A program made the translations under genes and the position numbers. 64,000 nucleotides of DNA from positions 124,001 through 188,000 of the forward strand of contig NZ_CP117259.1 in NCBI RefSeq assembly GCF_003240565.2, written 5' to 3'. How positions within the stretch are numbered: position 1 is the first letter of the stretch; each line of letters starts with the position of its first letter. Below the pieces are notes generated by a model that was not told the DNA's origin, did no database searches, and was given only the letters and a program-made list of their open reading frames with translations. This stretch comes from Rhizobium tumorigenes (GTDB lineage: Bacteria; Pseudomonadota; Alphaproteobacteria; Rhizobiales; Rhizobiaceae). Shown here in pieces: positions 27,932-37,950 of the stretch.

Positions 27932-29302
27932 TCAGGCCGCGCGTGCGGCTTTTTTGGTGCGGGCCCATTCTGGCAGCCACTCGCCATGGGCTGCCAGCAG
28001 GTCATCGACCAGCGACCAGATCTGGTCGAGATCGAGTTCGGCGGCTGTGTGAGGGTCCATCATGGCGGCATGGTAGATGTGCTCGCGGTTCTCCGTCATC
28101 AGCGCCTGGACCGTGAGTTCCTGGACATTGATGTTGGTCCGCATCAGCGCCGTGAGCTGCGGCGGCAGGGCGCCAATGTAGGTCGGCTGGATGCCTGATG
28201 CATCGACGAGGCAGGGAACCTCGGCGGCGCAGTTGTCGGGCAACGAGGTAATGCAGCCATTGTTGCGGACGTTGCCGTAGATCACCGAGGGTTCGCCGGT
28301 CCAGACCGAGTTGATGATCGACGAGGCGTATTCCTTCGACTTTGCAACTTCGATCTTGTCTGCGCTCCGGTATGTGTCTGCCTGGCTTTGCCACTTTGCG
28401 ATCTGCTCGACGCAGCGTTTCGGATATTCATCGAGCGGAATGCCGAATTTCTCGATCAGATCCTCGCGACCTTCCTTGATGAAGTAGGGTGTGTACTCCG
28501 CGAAATGCTCCGAGCTCTCGGTGACGAAATATCCGAGCCGCGTCAGCATCTCATAGCGCACCTTGTTCGGGCAGCGCGGGTTCCATGTCGGCTTCGGTGC
28601 CCGGCCCTCGCGGTAGCCGCGCAGCAGGTCCGGATAGAGATCGCGGTAAGAGCCATCCGGCTGGCGATGCTCGAACTTCAAAAAGAAGGCCATGTGGTTG
28701 ATGCCAGCCGAGCGATAGCGGATTTCCTCATAGGGAATCTCGAGATCCTCGGCGAGTTCCATTGCCGTGCCCTGCACGGAATGGCAGAGGCCGACCTGCC
28801 TGATTGTCGGGTATTTTTCGGAGATCGCCCAGGTGTTGATCGCCATCGGGTTGACGTACTGCAGCAGGATCGCGTTCGGGCAGACGGCCAGCATGTCTTC
28901 GCAGATCTTCCACAGATGCGGTACTGTGCGCAGGCCGCGCATGATGCCGCCGACGCCGAGCGTGTCGGCAATGGTCTGGCGCAGGCCGTATTTCTTCGGC
29001 ACCTCGAAGTCGGTCACGGTGCAGGGCTCATAACCGCCGATCTGGAAGGCGACGACGACGAAATCCGCCTTGTCGAGCGCCCGGCGCTGATCGGTAAAGG
29101 TTTCGACCGTGGCCGAGGCGCCAAGGGTCGAGGCCAGCTTGCGGGCAACGATGGCGCTCTCTTCGAGACGCTGCGGATTGAGATCCATCAGCGCGATCTT
29201 GGCGCCCGAGAGCGCTGGACGCTGCAGCACGTCGCCGATGATATTCTTCATGAAGACGGTCGAACCGGCGCCGATGAAAGTGATTTTGGGGTTGTTTGCC
29301 AT
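27932..29302 (-). CDS. GH4 glycosidase, alpha-galactosidase (MelA) type
   Basis: Cytoplasmic NAD- and metal-dependent glycosidase of 456 residues. The N-terminal Rossmann loop is FIGAGSTVFMKN; NPMAINTWA, the metal-binding Cys in GLCHSVQG and the His in AGINHMAFF are all present. GH4 enzymes cleave by an oxidation-elimination mechanism; the CHSVQ form is typical of alpha-galactosidases and alpha-glucuronidases. Start ATG 29302 has GGAGG upstream. It is the last gene of a minus-strand operon with an Opp-type importer and a second GH4 gene, fitting uptake and hydrolysis of melibiose or raffinose-like sugars. Confidence 0.88.
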   Translation of the reverse strand: MANNPKITFIGAGSTVFMKNIIGDVLQRPALSGAKIALMDLNPQRLEESAIVARKLASTLGASATVETFTDQRRALDKADFVVVAFQIGGYEPCTVTDFEVPKKYGLRQTIADTLGVGGIMRGLRTVPHLWKICEDMLAVCPNAILLQYVNPMAINTWAISEKYPTIRQVGLCHSVQGTAMELAEDLEIPYEEIRYRSAGINHMAFFLKFEHRQPDGSYRDLYPDLLRGYREGRAPKPTWNPRCPNKVRYEMLTRLGYFVTESSEHFAEYTPYFIKEGREDLIEKFGIPLDEYPKRCVEQIAKWQSQADTYRSADKIEVAKSKEYASSIINSVWTGEPSVIYGNVRNNGCITSLPDNCAAEVPCLVDASGIQPTYIGALPPQLTALMRTNINVQELTVQALMTENREHIYHAAMMDPHTAAELDLDQIWSLVDDLLAAHGEWLPEWARTKKAARAA

Positions 29303-29325
29303 GTAAGCCTCCGGACAAAAAATGT

Positions 29326-30993
29326 TCAAGCTACCTCGAATGCGGCTTTGACGAGCCGTTCGGTGTAGGCGGTCTTGGGGTGGGAGAGGACGTCTTCGAC
29401 GGGGCCCTGCTCGACGATATTGCCATTCTGCATGACGATCACGCGATGGCAAAGAGCACGCACGACTTTCAGATCGTGCGAAATAAAGAGATAGCTGAGG
29501 CCGCGCTCGTCCTGCAGCTTGCGCAGCAGGTCGATGATCTGGGCCTGGACGGAAAGGTCCAGCGCCGATGTCGGTTCGTCGAGCAGGATGAATTCCGGCT
29601 CGAGAGCGATGGCCCGCGCGATGGCGATACGCTGGCGCTGGCCACCGGAAAATTCGTGCGGGAAGCGCGACAGGATGTTCGACGGCATGCCGGCCGATAC
29701 CAGTGCCTCCTTCACCCGCGCCAACCGTTCCTCCTTGTTGGCGCCGATGTTGTTGACGATCAGCCCCTCCTCGATGATCTGCCCGACCGGCATGCGCGGA
29801 TTGAGCGATGAGAACGGATCCTGGAAGACGATCTGCATGCGTGAGCGCAGGGGCCGCATGTCGTTGCGCGAATGATCGTGGATCGGCTGGCGGTCGAAAT
29901 AGATCTCCCCGCTGTCGGCATTGATCAGCCGCAGCAGCGCTTGCCCGAACGTGGTCTTGCCGGAGCCGGATTCGCCGACGATGCCGAGCGTTTCATGCCG
30001 GCGCAGTTCGAGGTCGAGGCCACCGACCGCGACCAGCTCGCGCATCTCCGGCTTGAAGAAGGTCCCGTGCTTCAGCATGAAGGAGACGCGGACTGACTTG
30101 GCTTCGAGGATCGGCTCGCAACCTTCCGGCAGCGGCTTGGCGTGCCCCTTCGGCTCGGAGCCGAGCAGATGGCGGGTGTACGGGTGCTGCGGATTGGCGA
30201 ACAGTTGTGCCGTCGTGTTGTGCTCGCGCATTTCGCCGAGCTGCATCACGTAGACATAGTCGGAAAACTGTTTGACCACTGTCAGGTCGTGGGTGATCAG
30301 GATCACCGCCATGCCGAGCTGCTTCTGCAGGTCGCGGATCAGGTTGAGGATCTGCGCCTGCACAGTGACGTCGAGCGCCGTCGTCGGCTCGTCAGCGATC
30401 AGCACGTCCGGATCGTTGGCAAGCGCCATCGCGATCATCACCCGCTGCCGCTGGCCGCCCGAGAGTTGATGCGGATACTGGTTGAGCCGGGCCTTCGGGT
30501 CCGGAATCTGAACCTTTTCCAGTAGTTCGAGCGCCCGCTGATAGGCATCCTGCCGGCTGACGCGGCGGTGGACGCGGATGGCTTCGACGATCTGACTGCC
30601 GATGGTGTAGATCGGGTTCAGTGAACTCATCGGCTCCTGGAAGATCATCGAGATCCTGTCGCCGCGCAGCTTGCGGCGTTCGCGCTCGGAGAATTTCAGC
30701 ACGTTGCGCCCGTCATAGGCCACGGTCGACTGCGGTGCGACGATGGCGCGCTTGGTGAGCAGGCCCATGACGGTACGCGCGGTGACGGACTTGCCGGACC
30801 CGGATTCGCCGACGATCGCAATGGTCTCTCCACGGTACAGTTGAAAGGAGATATCCTTCACGGCCTCGACGATACCGTCCTCGACCTTGAAATTCACCGC
30901 GACATTGCGGGCATCGATGATCGGCGCTGTCGTTCGGCCCGGATGATCGAGCCGCAGCACGGGAGCAAAATTTTCGACGACGGAAAGAGCCAT
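29326..30993 (-). CDS. fused double ABC ATPase of the glycoside importer
   Basis: Protein of 555 residues with two nucleotide-binding domains of the Dpp/Opp class: Walker [14 protein letters not shown] and [12 protein letters not shown], signatures LSGGQRQR and FSGGQRQR, and Walker [13 protein letters not shown] and [12 protein letters not shown]. Each half ends with the oligopeptide-type C-terminal extension. The ATG at 30993 with GGAAG upstream is taken as start; the frame is open earlier, into the upstream permease gene. It lies 13 bp after that permease gene and energises the two permeases of this operon. Confidence 0.9.
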   Translation of the reverse strand: MALSVVENFAPVLRLDHPGRTTAPIIDARNVAVNFKVEDGIVEAVKDISFQLYRGETIAIVGESGSGKSVTARTVMGLLTKRAIVAPQSTVAYDGRNVLKFSERERRKLRGDRISMIFQEPMSSLNPIYTIGSQIVEAIRVHRRVSRQDAYQRALELLEKVQIPDPKARLNQYPHQLSGGQRQRVMIAMALANDPDVLIADEPTTALDVTVQAQILNLIRDLQKQLGMAVILITHDLTVVKQFSDYVYVMQLGEMREHNTTAQLFANPQHPYTRHLLGSEPKGHAKPLPEGCEPILEAKSVRVSFMLKHGTFFKPEMRELVAVGGLDLELRRHETLGIVGESGSGKTTFGQALLRLINADSGEIYFDRQPIHDHSRNDMRPLRSRMQIVFQDPFSSLNPRMPVGQIIEEGLIVNNIGANKEERLARVKEALVSAGMPSNILSRFPHEFSGGQRQRIAIARAIALEPEFILLDEPTSALDLSVQAQIIDLLRKLQDERGLSYLFISHDLKVVRALCHRVIVMQNGNIVEQGPVEDVLSHPKTAYTERLVKAAFEVA

Positions 30994-31006
30994 GGTGCGT
31001 CTTCCT

Positions 31007-32152
31007 TCAGTAGGGATCGACAGCATCGCGCAGACCGTCGCCGAGCGCATTGAACGCAAAGACGGTGACGAGCACGAAAGCGACGGGGGTGAGGATCCAG
31101 GGATAGGAGCCAATGACCGAATAGGTCGAGGTATCCTGCAGCATCAGACCCCAGGAGATCAGCGGTGGCTTGACGGCAAACCCGAGGAAGCCAAGGAAGG
31201 ATTCGAGCAGCACGACGCTCGGGATGGCGAGCGTCACGGAGACGATGACATGGCTCATGACGTTGGGGAAAATGTGCTGCATGATGATGCGCCGGTCGGT
31301 GGCGCCAACCGCCATAGCCGCCCGGACATAGTCGATGCGGGCGAGCGCCAGCGTCTTGCCGCGCACCTCGCGCGACATCTGCGCCCAGCCGAGTGCCGAC
31401 ATGACGAAGATGACGAAGGCGAGGAAGACATTGGTCGGCGCGGTGACGGGGATCAGCGACGTCAGCGCCAGGTAGAGCGGCAGTTGCGGAAAGGCCAGCA
31501 CGAGGTCGACGAAGCGCTGCATCCAGGCATCGAACGTGCCGCCGAAATAGCCGGACACCATGCCAACAGTCGTGCCGACGACGGTGACGATGAACACCAC
31601 GGTCAGCGCGATCATCAGCGACACGCGCGATCCGTAGATGGCGCGTGACAGCACGTCGCGGCCGAACTTGTCGGTGCCGAGGAAATGCACCGCCTGTCCA
31701 TCCGTCGAGCCGAACAGATGGCGATTGCCGGGGATCAGGCCGAACAGGTCGTAGCTGTCGCCCTTGACGAACAGGCCGATCAGTCGCGGATTGTTATAGT
31801 CCGGACCGACGACGGGCTGGAACGTGACGGGGTCGAGGGCATCGGTTTCCGCTAGCGCGTAGACGCGTGGCTGGAGCACAAGGCCGCCATCCTTGTCGTG
31901 GAAGCTGATGATCTGCGGCGGTGCGAAGCCGCTGTCGGTGGCCTTCGGATCCATCGGCGCCACGAATTCGGCAAAGATCGACATCAGTAGCAGCAGTGCA
32001 ACCAGGATCAAGCCGCCCATGCCCGTCCACGAGCGCTTCAGCCTGCGCCAGACGAGGGCCGGGTAACTCTCGTTGCCGCCTCTCAGCTTGACCTTCTCGA
32101 CCTGAGGCTCGACGACTGGTTGGGGCAAGTCCGTTTTGATGAAGGCACCCAT
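31007..32152 (-). CDS. ABC permease, OppC type, with long insertion
   Basis: Inner-membrane permease of 381 residues, longer than the usual 290-300 because of an extra periplasmic stretch (about 85-165) between the first membrane segment and the LGTDKFGRDVLSRAIYGSRVS motif. This extended form is typical of transporters from the alpha-galactoside/agp-like and related sugar or peptide groups. The EAA loop (IDYVRAAMAVGATDRRIIMQHI) is intact. The gene overlaps the OppB-type permease gene by one base. Confidence 0.9.
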   Translation of the reverse strand: MGAFIKTDLPQPVVEPQVEKVKLRGGNESYPALVWRRLKRSWTGMGGLILVALLLLMSIFAEFVAPMDPKATDSGFAPPQIISFHDKDGGLVLQPRVYALAETDALDPVTFQPVVGPDYNNPRLIGLFVKGDSYDLFGLIPGNRHLFGSTDGQAVHFLGTDKFGRDVLSRAIYGSRVSLMIALTVVFIVTVVGTTVGMVSGYFGGTFDAWMQRFVDLVLAFPQLPLYLALTSLIPVTAPTNVFLAFVIFVMSALGWAQMSREVRGKTLALARIDYVRAAMAVGATDRRIIMQHIFPNVMSHVIVSVTLAIPSVVLLESFLGFLGFAVKPPLISWGLMLQDTSTYSVIGSYPWILTPVAFVLVTVFAFNALGDGLRDAVDPY

Positions 32153-33162
32153 CAGAAAGCTCCTCCCTGTTGGCGAACGCGGGGATCGAGCAGGGCCAGC
32201 AGCAGGTCGGCGATGATGTTGCCGACGATCAGGGTGGCCGACAGCACCATCATGAAGGTCGCCGTGACATAAACGTCGCCGACGGCCATAGACCCGACAA
32301 TGGCCGGGCCGACGGTGGGCAGCGCGAAGATAATCGCCGTCTCGATCTCGCCGGTGAGCATGTAGGGCAGCACGACACCCTGATACATGACCAGCGGATG
32401 CAGTGCATTCGGCACTGCGTGGCGCATGACGACGGCAGCGCCGCTCAATCCCTTGGCGCGTGCAGTCTCGACATACTGGGCATTCAGCGTATCCAGCAGA
32501 TTACCGCGCATGATGCGCATGTTGTAGGCGAGGCCGCCGAAGGTGGCGATGGCGACGACCGGCCAGACGTGATGGATGAGGTCTCCAAGTTTGGCGAAGG
32601 ACCAGGGTGCACCGCCATATTGCGGCGAATAGAAACTGCCGATTTCCGCGACGTTAAGCTGGAATACCAGAAGATAGACGATAATCAGCGCCATCAGGAA
32701 GCGCGGCACCGTCATGCCGAGGAAGGCGACCGCCGACAGCACGCTGTCGATCCAACTATACTGCCGGGTGGCGGCAATGATGCCGAAGGAAATGCCAAGG
32801 ATCGAAGCGAGGATATGGCAGACAAGCGCCAGGATCAGCGTTCTCGGGAGACGCTCGCCGACCACATCGGCCACCGGCTTGTTGTAATACATGCTGTAGC
32901 CGAAATCGCCGCGCGTGACGATGCCGCCGATCCAGTTCAGGTATTGCACCGGCAGCGATTTATCGAGGCCGTGCTCGATGCGATAGGCCTGCGCCTGGGC
33001 GTCGGCCTGCGCGAAGGAGGCGCCGCCCTGGTTCATCGCCTGCGAGCGGATATAGTCGGCGTAGTCGCCCGGCGGCGCCTGGATGATGGTGAAGGTCACC
33101 AGGCTGAGGATGAACAGGATCGGTATCGCCGAGGCGATGCGGACCATTAGAAATCGCAACAT
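32152..33162 (-). CDS. ABC permease, OppB type
   Basis: Inner-membrane permease of 336 residues starting MLRFLMVRIASAIPILFILS, with the OppB pattern of one membrane segment, a periplasmic loop (about 35-100) and a five-helix permease core containing YVETARAKGLSGAAVVMRHA. The start at 33162 lies shortly after a strong hairpin that separates it from the binding-protein gene. It forms the channel with the OppC-type partner that follows. Confidence 0.9.
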   Translation of the reverse strand: MLRFLMVRIASAIPILFILSLVTFTIIQAPPGDYADYIRSQAMNQGGASFAQADAQAQAYRIEHGLDKSLPVQYLNWIGGIVTRGDFGYSMYYNKPVADVVGERLPRTLILALVCHILASILGISFGIIAATRQYSWIDSVLSAVAFLGMTVPRFLMALIIVYLLVFQLNVAEIGSFYSPQYGGAPWSFAKLGDLIHHVWPVVAIATFGGLAYNMRIMRGNLLDTLNAQYVETARAKGLSGAAVVMRHAVPNALHPLVMYQGVVLPYMLTGEIETAIIFALPTVGPAIVGSMAVGDVYVTATFMMVLSATLIVGNIIADLLLALLDPRVRQQGGAF

Positions 33163-33227
33163 GGGATTTTTCGCTTCTCTTGTTGCCGTCTGACAGTTCG
33201 GGTTTGTGGAACGGACTGCATGTTTGG

Positions 33228-33265
33228 GAGATATCCGGCCGCCTTGCTCTGCGGCCGGATATCTC
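33228..33265 (-). terminator. perfect 15-bp hairpin between binding-protein and permease genes
   Basis: GAGATATCCGGCCGC (33228-33242) and its exact complement (33251-33265) enclose an 8-nt loop. It directly follows the stop of the binding-protein gene on the minus strand. No T-tract follows, so partial termination or protection of the upstream mRNA from 3' decay is more likely than full termination. Confidence 0.75.
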
Positions 33266-33279
33266 ACTGCCTTGGGAGG

Positions 33280-35364
33280 CTAGTCTATCGGCCCCTTGCC
33301 GCCCGGCGCGCCCGGCAGTTGTTGCGGGAAGAGCTCGTATTTTCCCTGCTTGTCGGCTGCCACGAAGATGCGCTCGCGGATGATCGCGTCCTCCGCCCAG
33401 TTGAACATGAAGATCGGCGTTCCCTGGGGAATGTTCGAGAAGCGCTTGTTGATGATGAGCGCACCCGGATACTCGGTCAGGCCGACGGTGTTGACGTTTT
33501 CGGTGTAGATCTTCTGGTATTGCTTCATCAGGCTGGTGCGCTCATCGTTATCCTGGGTGGTAATGAACTTGCGGACGACATCGACAAGCTGCTGCTCGAA
33601 GGGCATCAGGTCGAGTTCGCCGCTTTCCGGCGACCGGTGATGGAAGCTCGTCCGCGGGCCGATGGGCGCCAACTGCTCGGTGTTCTGGACCACCGAAGAC
33701 AGTTCGGTGTGATTGCGCATGATCATCCAGTCGAAACGACCGGCGTAATTGGCATCGTCGCGCTTGGTGCCTGTCTGGGAGTTGAGGATAACGCGGATCC
33801 CCAGCTTCTCCATCTGGGCGATGACGCCCTCGGCAAGGCTCTTGTCGGTGCCGTAGTCGTTGTTGACCAGCAGCACGATCTCTACATCCTTGCCGCCAGC
33901 AGTGCCGGCCGGAAAGTTGACGATGCCGTCGCCATCGGTATCCTTCAGCCCGGCCTTGGCGAGTTCGGCCTTGGCTGCCGCGAGATCGTAAGGGTAGTAA
34001 ATCGTGGACTGGCGGTCGTAGAAGCTGGTGCCGGAGGAGAGCCCGCCGGGATAGATCGCCGTGAACGGACCCTTGACCAGGGATTCGCCGATGGCCTTGC
34101 GATCGAGCGCCATCGTCACCGCCTTGCGGAAGTCGAGATTGCGGTTCAGTTCGCGGATGGCCTGCTCGCGTGCATCCGGCTGTCCCCAGCCGTTGGCGGA
34201 GAAGTTCATGGAGAGATTATAGCCCGTCAGGCGCGGACCGAAGGCGAGGCGCGCCGGTGCATCCGGTTGGGCAGCGCGTTTGAGCGAGGCGACGAAATTC
34301 TCGGGCTGCTCGAGATTGGAAATGTCGCCGGAGCCGGCCACTGCCTGCACGTCGCGATCCGCCCATGTCGAGAGCTTGTAGTGGGCCTCGTTGAGATAGG
34401 GCAGCTGGTTGCCCTTCTCGTCGACCTTCCAGTAATAGGGATTGCGGCGCATGACGATGATGTCGTCAGGGCGGTATTCGACCGGCACCCAGGCGCCCAT
34501 CACAGGCATGTTCATGAATTCCGGTGGGAAGGCATTCTTGAATTGGTCGTAGGTGTTCTTCGAGTATTTCGGATGCTGCGGCTTCAGGATATGCGACGGA
34601 CCCGGGCAGAAGGTGCCGTAGGCCATGGCGAACAGATATTGCCGCGGGAATGCTTCCTTGAACGTCCACTCGACAGTGTAGTCATCGACCTTCTTGAGCG
34701 TCGTGCCGACCCCGAATGTCTCGGGCGTGGCGCCGTTCAGCGGCGAGACGTTGGGGTCCACCACTTCGTCGTCCCAGTAGAACATCACGTCGTCGGCGTT
34801 GAAAGCGACGCCATCGGACCATTTGGCGCCCTCGATCAGGTGCATGGTGAGCTTATGGCCATCCGGCGACCACTCCCAGCTCTTGGCAAGGTTCGGCAGC
34901 GGCTCGGTATCCTTGGCTTCGACCTGGAACAGCGGCGCGGTGCGGGTCAGGCACTCGGACAGGCCGATATCGATGCCGCCCCAGCCCTGGCTTTGTCCGG
35001 CGCCGTAGTTCCAGCCCTCCGGCCGGCCGCCGATGACATGGCGCAGCGTATCGCCGTAGACGCCGATTCCGTCAGTCATGTTGCCGGTCTTGTAGACCAT
35101 CGGCTCCTTCGGCAGGCGGTCCTTGACGGGCGGCAGCTTGCCGGTCTTGACGAACTTTTCCGTCACCCAGTCCGGCTCGTGATATTCGGGCAGCGCCTTG
35201 AATTCGAGGATGGAGTCGCGCGCGACATACTTGATCTTGCCTTCGGCCGGAAAAGTCGGCGCGACCGGCGCAATTGTCGTCTCGGCTGCATGGGCACTCA
35301 TCGCGATGACGGACGCCGCAAGCGCCAGACCCGCTGCCAGGCTGATGGATCGGAAATGGCTCAT
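33280..35364 (-). CDS. large family 5 solute-binding protein, AgpA-like
   Basis: Periplasmic binding protein of 694 residues, larger than ordinary dipeptide-binding proteins (about 530). Signal peptide ends at SAHAAETT. Family stretches LTMHLIEGAKWSDGVAFNADDV and NLDFRKAVTMALDRKAIGE are present. Peptide-type importers with such long binding proteins and neighbouring GH4 enzymes are known for alpha-galactosides in Sinorhizobium (AgpA), so melibiose, raffinose or similar is the best guess. The start codon overlaps nothing; the upstream GH4 gene ends 120 bp before. Confidence 0.85.
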   Translation of the reverse strand: MSHFRSISLAAGLALAASVIAMSAHAAETTIAPVAPTFPAEGKIKYVARDSILEFKALPEYHEPDWVTEKFVKTGKLPPVKDRLPKEPMVYKTGNMTDGIGVYGDTLRHVIGGRPEGWNYGAGQSQGWGGIDIGLSECLTRTAPLFQVEAKDTEPLPNLAKSWEWSPDGHKLTMHLIEGAKWSDGVAFNADDVMFYWDDEVVDPNVSPLNGATPETFGVGTTLKKVDDYTVEWTFKEAFPRQYLFAMAYGTFCPGPSHILKPQHPKYSKNTYDQFKNAFPPEFMNMPVMGAWVPVEYRPDDIIVMRRNPYYWKVDEKGNQLPYLNEAHYKLSTWADRDVQAVAGSGDISNLEQPENFVASLKRAAQPDAPARLAFGPRLTGYNLSMNFSANGWGQPDAREQAIRELNRNLDFRKAVTMALDRKAIGESLVKGPFTAIYPGGLSSGTSFYDRQSTIYYPYDLAAAKAELAKAGLKDTDGDGIVNFPAGTAGGKDVEIVLLVNNDYGTDKSLAEGVIAQMEKLGIRVILNSQTGTKRDDANYAGRFDWMIMRNHTELSSVVQNTEQLAPIGPRTSFHHRSPESGELDLMPFEQQLVDVVRKFITTQDNDERTSLMKQYQKIYTENVNTVGLTEYPGALIINKRFSNIPQGTPIFMFNWAEDAIIRERIFVAADKQGKYELFPQQLPGAPGGKGPID

Positions 35365-35484
35365 TGTCTCTCCCCTTGTCGTGAACTGCCTCCTTCAAAG
35401 ACAGCTCCGCTCCTCCAAATCAGGGCGTACGGTATGAGCGGGCGCCTCTCCTCAAGCGCTCCGCCACCGTTCGTCCCTGCAATC

Positions 35485-36951
35485 TCAGCTGGCCTGTTTC
35501 AGGCTGGCTTTCTCTACGCGCAGTTCCTCGATCGACCGGACATTGCGTGTCGCCGCGCCCTTCCAGTCGCCTGTCTTGACCGTCGATCGCGAAAGCCTTT
35601 CCTTCGCAGGCTCGATGGCATCGGCATATTGCGGCAGCCAGCGCGCCTGGGCGACCACCATTTCGTCGACCATCTGCCAGACCTCTTCCGGCGTCGAGAC
35701 GGCACCGACGAGGGGATCGTGCAGGACGGCCAGCTTCAAAAGGTCGATGTCGCCGGTGACGGCAGCATGGACAGACATCCGCTGGACGTTGATCGAGGCG
35801 ATGCAGGTGGCGGCACAAGCTTCCGGCAACGTGATGCCGGCCACCATGTTGATGCCGAAGCGATCGACGAAGCCGGGCGACTCGATAATCGCATCGGCCG
35901 GCAGATTGGTGATGATACCATTGTTCTTGACGTTGAAGTGGCCGCGATAGACCCGGTTGGTCTCCAGCGCTTCGAGGATATGGCTCGCATGCTCGTTGGA
36001 GCGGCGGGCCGGATCAATCGGTGCGGAGGCGGATTCGAGGATCTGGTCGAATTCAGTTTCGAACCAGTTGCGCGTCTCCGTCGAGTGCCTGAGGTAGCCG
36101 CCGGTCTCGCCGTGGATCCAGTCCGACATGTCGATCCACTTGCCGATCTCTTCAGGCCGCTTGCGGTACCACGGCAGGTATTCGGACAGATGGCCGTTGC
36201 TCTCGGTCGAATAGACCCCGAAGCGCTTCAGTACGTCGATACGCAGCTTTTCCTGCTGCGAGAAGACGGGATGCGCTTCGAAAGCGGCGACCAATTCGTC
36301 CTTGCCGATCTTGCGGCCCCTGAGCCTGAGGTCGACGAACCAGGTCTGGTGATTGATGCCCGAGCAGATGTAGTCCAGTTCGTCCTTGGACGTGGCTCCA
36401 AGCACTTCGGCGATCTGTTCCGCGCCGTGCTGGACGCCGTGGCAGAGGCCGACGGTGTCGACCTTGCCGTATTCGATAGCCGCCCAGGTGTTCATCGCCA
36501 TCGGGTTGGCATAGTTCAGGAACTTCGCACCGGGCTCGGCAACCTCGCGGATATCCTTGCAGAAATCGAGTATGACAGGAATATTGCGCTGGCCGTAAAG
36601 AATTCCGCCGGCGCAGATCGTATCGCCAACGCACTGGTCGATGCCGTATTTCAAAGGGATGCGGATATCGTCGGCATAGGCTTCGAGGCCGCCGACGCGC
36701 ACGCAGCTGATGATGTAGCGGGCACCTTCGATCGCCTCGCGGCGATTGGTCGTGGCGGTCACCCGGGTCGGCAGCTTGCTGCTTTCAACGATGCGATCGA
36801 GGATCGCCTTGATCATTCCAAGATTGTGTTCGCTGAGGTCCGTCAGCGCGAATTCGACATCGTGGAACTCAGGAATGCAAAGGATGTCGGTGAAAAGCTT
36901 CTTCGTGAAGCCGACACTGCCTGCGCCGATGATAGCGATTTTGAAACTCAT
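35485..36951 (-). CDS. second GH4 glycosidase (alpha-galactosidase/alpha-glucosidase type)
   Basis: Protein of 488 residues, paralogue of the enzyme at 27932-29302. It has the NAD-binding IIGAGSVGFTKKL, the NPMAMNTWA motif, the metal Cys in GLCHGVQ and the His in SGINHQTWF. The C-terminus is about 30 residues longer than in the other copy. It is the first gene of the operon, with GAGG upstream of ATG 36951. Two GH4 enzymes with one importer suggest two linkages or two steps, or one acting on a derivative such as an oxidised sugar. Confidence 0.88.
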   Translation of the reverse strand: MSFKIAIIGAGSVGFTKKLFTDILCIPEFHDVEFALTDLSEHNLGMIKAILDRIVESSKLPTRVTATTNRREAIEGARYIISCVRVGGLEAYADDIRIPLKYGIDQCVGDTICAGGILYGQRNIPVILDFCKDIREVAEPGAKFLNYANPMAMNTWAAIEYGKVDTVGLCHGVQHGAEQIAEVLGATSKDELDYICSGINHQTWFVDLRLRGRKIGKDELVAAFEAHPVFSQQEKLRIDVLKRFGVYSTESNGHLSEYLPWYRKRPEEIGKWIDMSDWIHGETGGYLRHSTETRNWFETEFDQILESASAPIDPARRSNEHASHILEALETNRVYRGHFNVKNNGIITNLPADAIIESPGFVDRFGINMVAGITLPEACAATCIASINVQRMSVHAAVTGDIDLLKLAVLHDPLVGAVSTPEEVWQMVDEMVVAQARWLPQYADAIEPAKERLSRSTVKTGDWKGAATRNVRSIEELRVEKASLKQAS

Positions 36952-37096
36952 GATCCTCACCCTGTCTATCAAGCGAACGATGCGCGACTGCATCTGCTGC
37001 AGCCTCGCCCGTGGTCTCCAGCGGCCTTGCATCGCTGCAGGTCCGCGTCCTCCCGCCTCTCCTCGGCGGATCGTTCGGCACTCTTGTCTGGCCGGG

Positions 37097-37138
37097 ATTA
37101 TGCCGATTATGCACCGTGCGACCAGAGAACTATTATGC
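37097..37138. repeat. three ATTATGC direct repeats upstream of the GH4 operon
   Basis: ATTATGC occurs at 37097-37103, 37106-37112 and 37132-37138 in the 357-bp divergent region between the GH4 operon and the XRE-cupin gene. The first two are 9 bp apart, the third 26 bp further. They may be activator half-sites (the agp regulator of Sinorhizobium is AraC-like); no other support is seen. Confidence 0.3.
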
Positions 37139-37308
37139 TTTCAAGGGTAATTTTGTGCTGTCGAAAAGATCTCATATTACCCGCCCGATCGCCGCCGGTG
37201 GAAGGGCAATTGAGCCTTTTCTCGCCGCAACGCAATCTCTGGACAGACGACGCGCTCGTCCCGTAAGCTGCCTCATCGGTACTTCACGACAACGGCCTGG
37301 CACTGCAG

Positions 37309-37914
37309 ATGAACAAGATGGATAAACCGGCAGCCCACGACAGTCAGACCTTCGCTCCTTCTCAACTCGGCGTGCGGCTGCGGCTGGCGCGGCAGACATT
37401 GGGAATGACGCTGAAGGCGCTGTCGACAGCTGCGGACTGCTCGGAAAGCCTGTTGTCGAAGATCGAGAACGGCAAGGCGTCGCCATCGTTGCCGATGCTG
37501 CACCGGCTGGTGGGGGTGCTTGGCACCAATATCGGCTGGATGTTCGAGGAGGCCGACGGCGACGAGGGTATCATCTTCCGGGCCGGCGACAGGCCGCTGA
37601 TCGCGCTCGATCCGTTGCGCCGTGGCGAAGGCATCTCCCTCGAGCGCGTCATCCCCTATTCGGCGGGCCACCTGCTTCAGTGCAACATCCATCACATCGA
37701 GGCCGGTGGCGAGAGTGCCGGTCCCATCCAGCATGCGGGCGAGGAAGTCGGATATCTTCTCGCCGGGGAAATCGAGTTGATGGTCGGCGAACGGACCTTT
37801 CGGCTTACGCAAGGCGATAGTTTCGTCTTCAAATCGGAAATGCCGCACTGGTACCGCAATGTCGGCAGCGAGCGTGCCAGTATTTTCTGGGTCAACACAC
37901 CGGCGACCTTCTAG
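37309..37914 (+). CDS. XRE regulator with C-terminal cupin domain
   Basis: DNA-binding regulator of 201 residues. Residues about 18-75 are an XRE helix-turn-helix (LGVRLRLARQTLGMTLKALS, SLLSKIENGKASPS); residues about 120-195 form a small cupin that may bind the effector (HIEAGGESAGPIQHAGEE, FVFKSEMPHWYRN). Regulators of this type usually control an adjacent catabolic operon; tandem palindromes at 37951-37987, 36 bp downstream of its stop and upstream of the ABC operon, are the likely sites. The upstream ribosome-binding site is weak. Confidence 0.88.
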   Translation: MNKMDKPAAHDSQTFAPSQLGVRLRLARQTLGMTLKALSTAADCSESLLSKIENGKASPSLPMLHRLVGVLGTNIGWMFEEADGDEGIIFRAGDRPLIALDPLRRGEGISLERVIPYSAGHLLQCNIHHIEAGGESAGPIQHAGEEVGYLLAGEIELMVGERTFRLTQGDSFVFKSEMPHWYRNVGSERASIFWVNTPATF

Positions 37915-37950
37915 CTTCCGGGAGCTTCTTCATTTCGGCGGCTAAAGCTA

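Noticed and set aside
33220..37266. Long open frame on the plus strand (1348 codons) over the glycoside operon
   Set aside because: It is the antisense of the binding-protein and GH4 genes. Its product is Arg/Asp/His/Val-rich without any known domain, while the minus strand has clear family motifs throughout.
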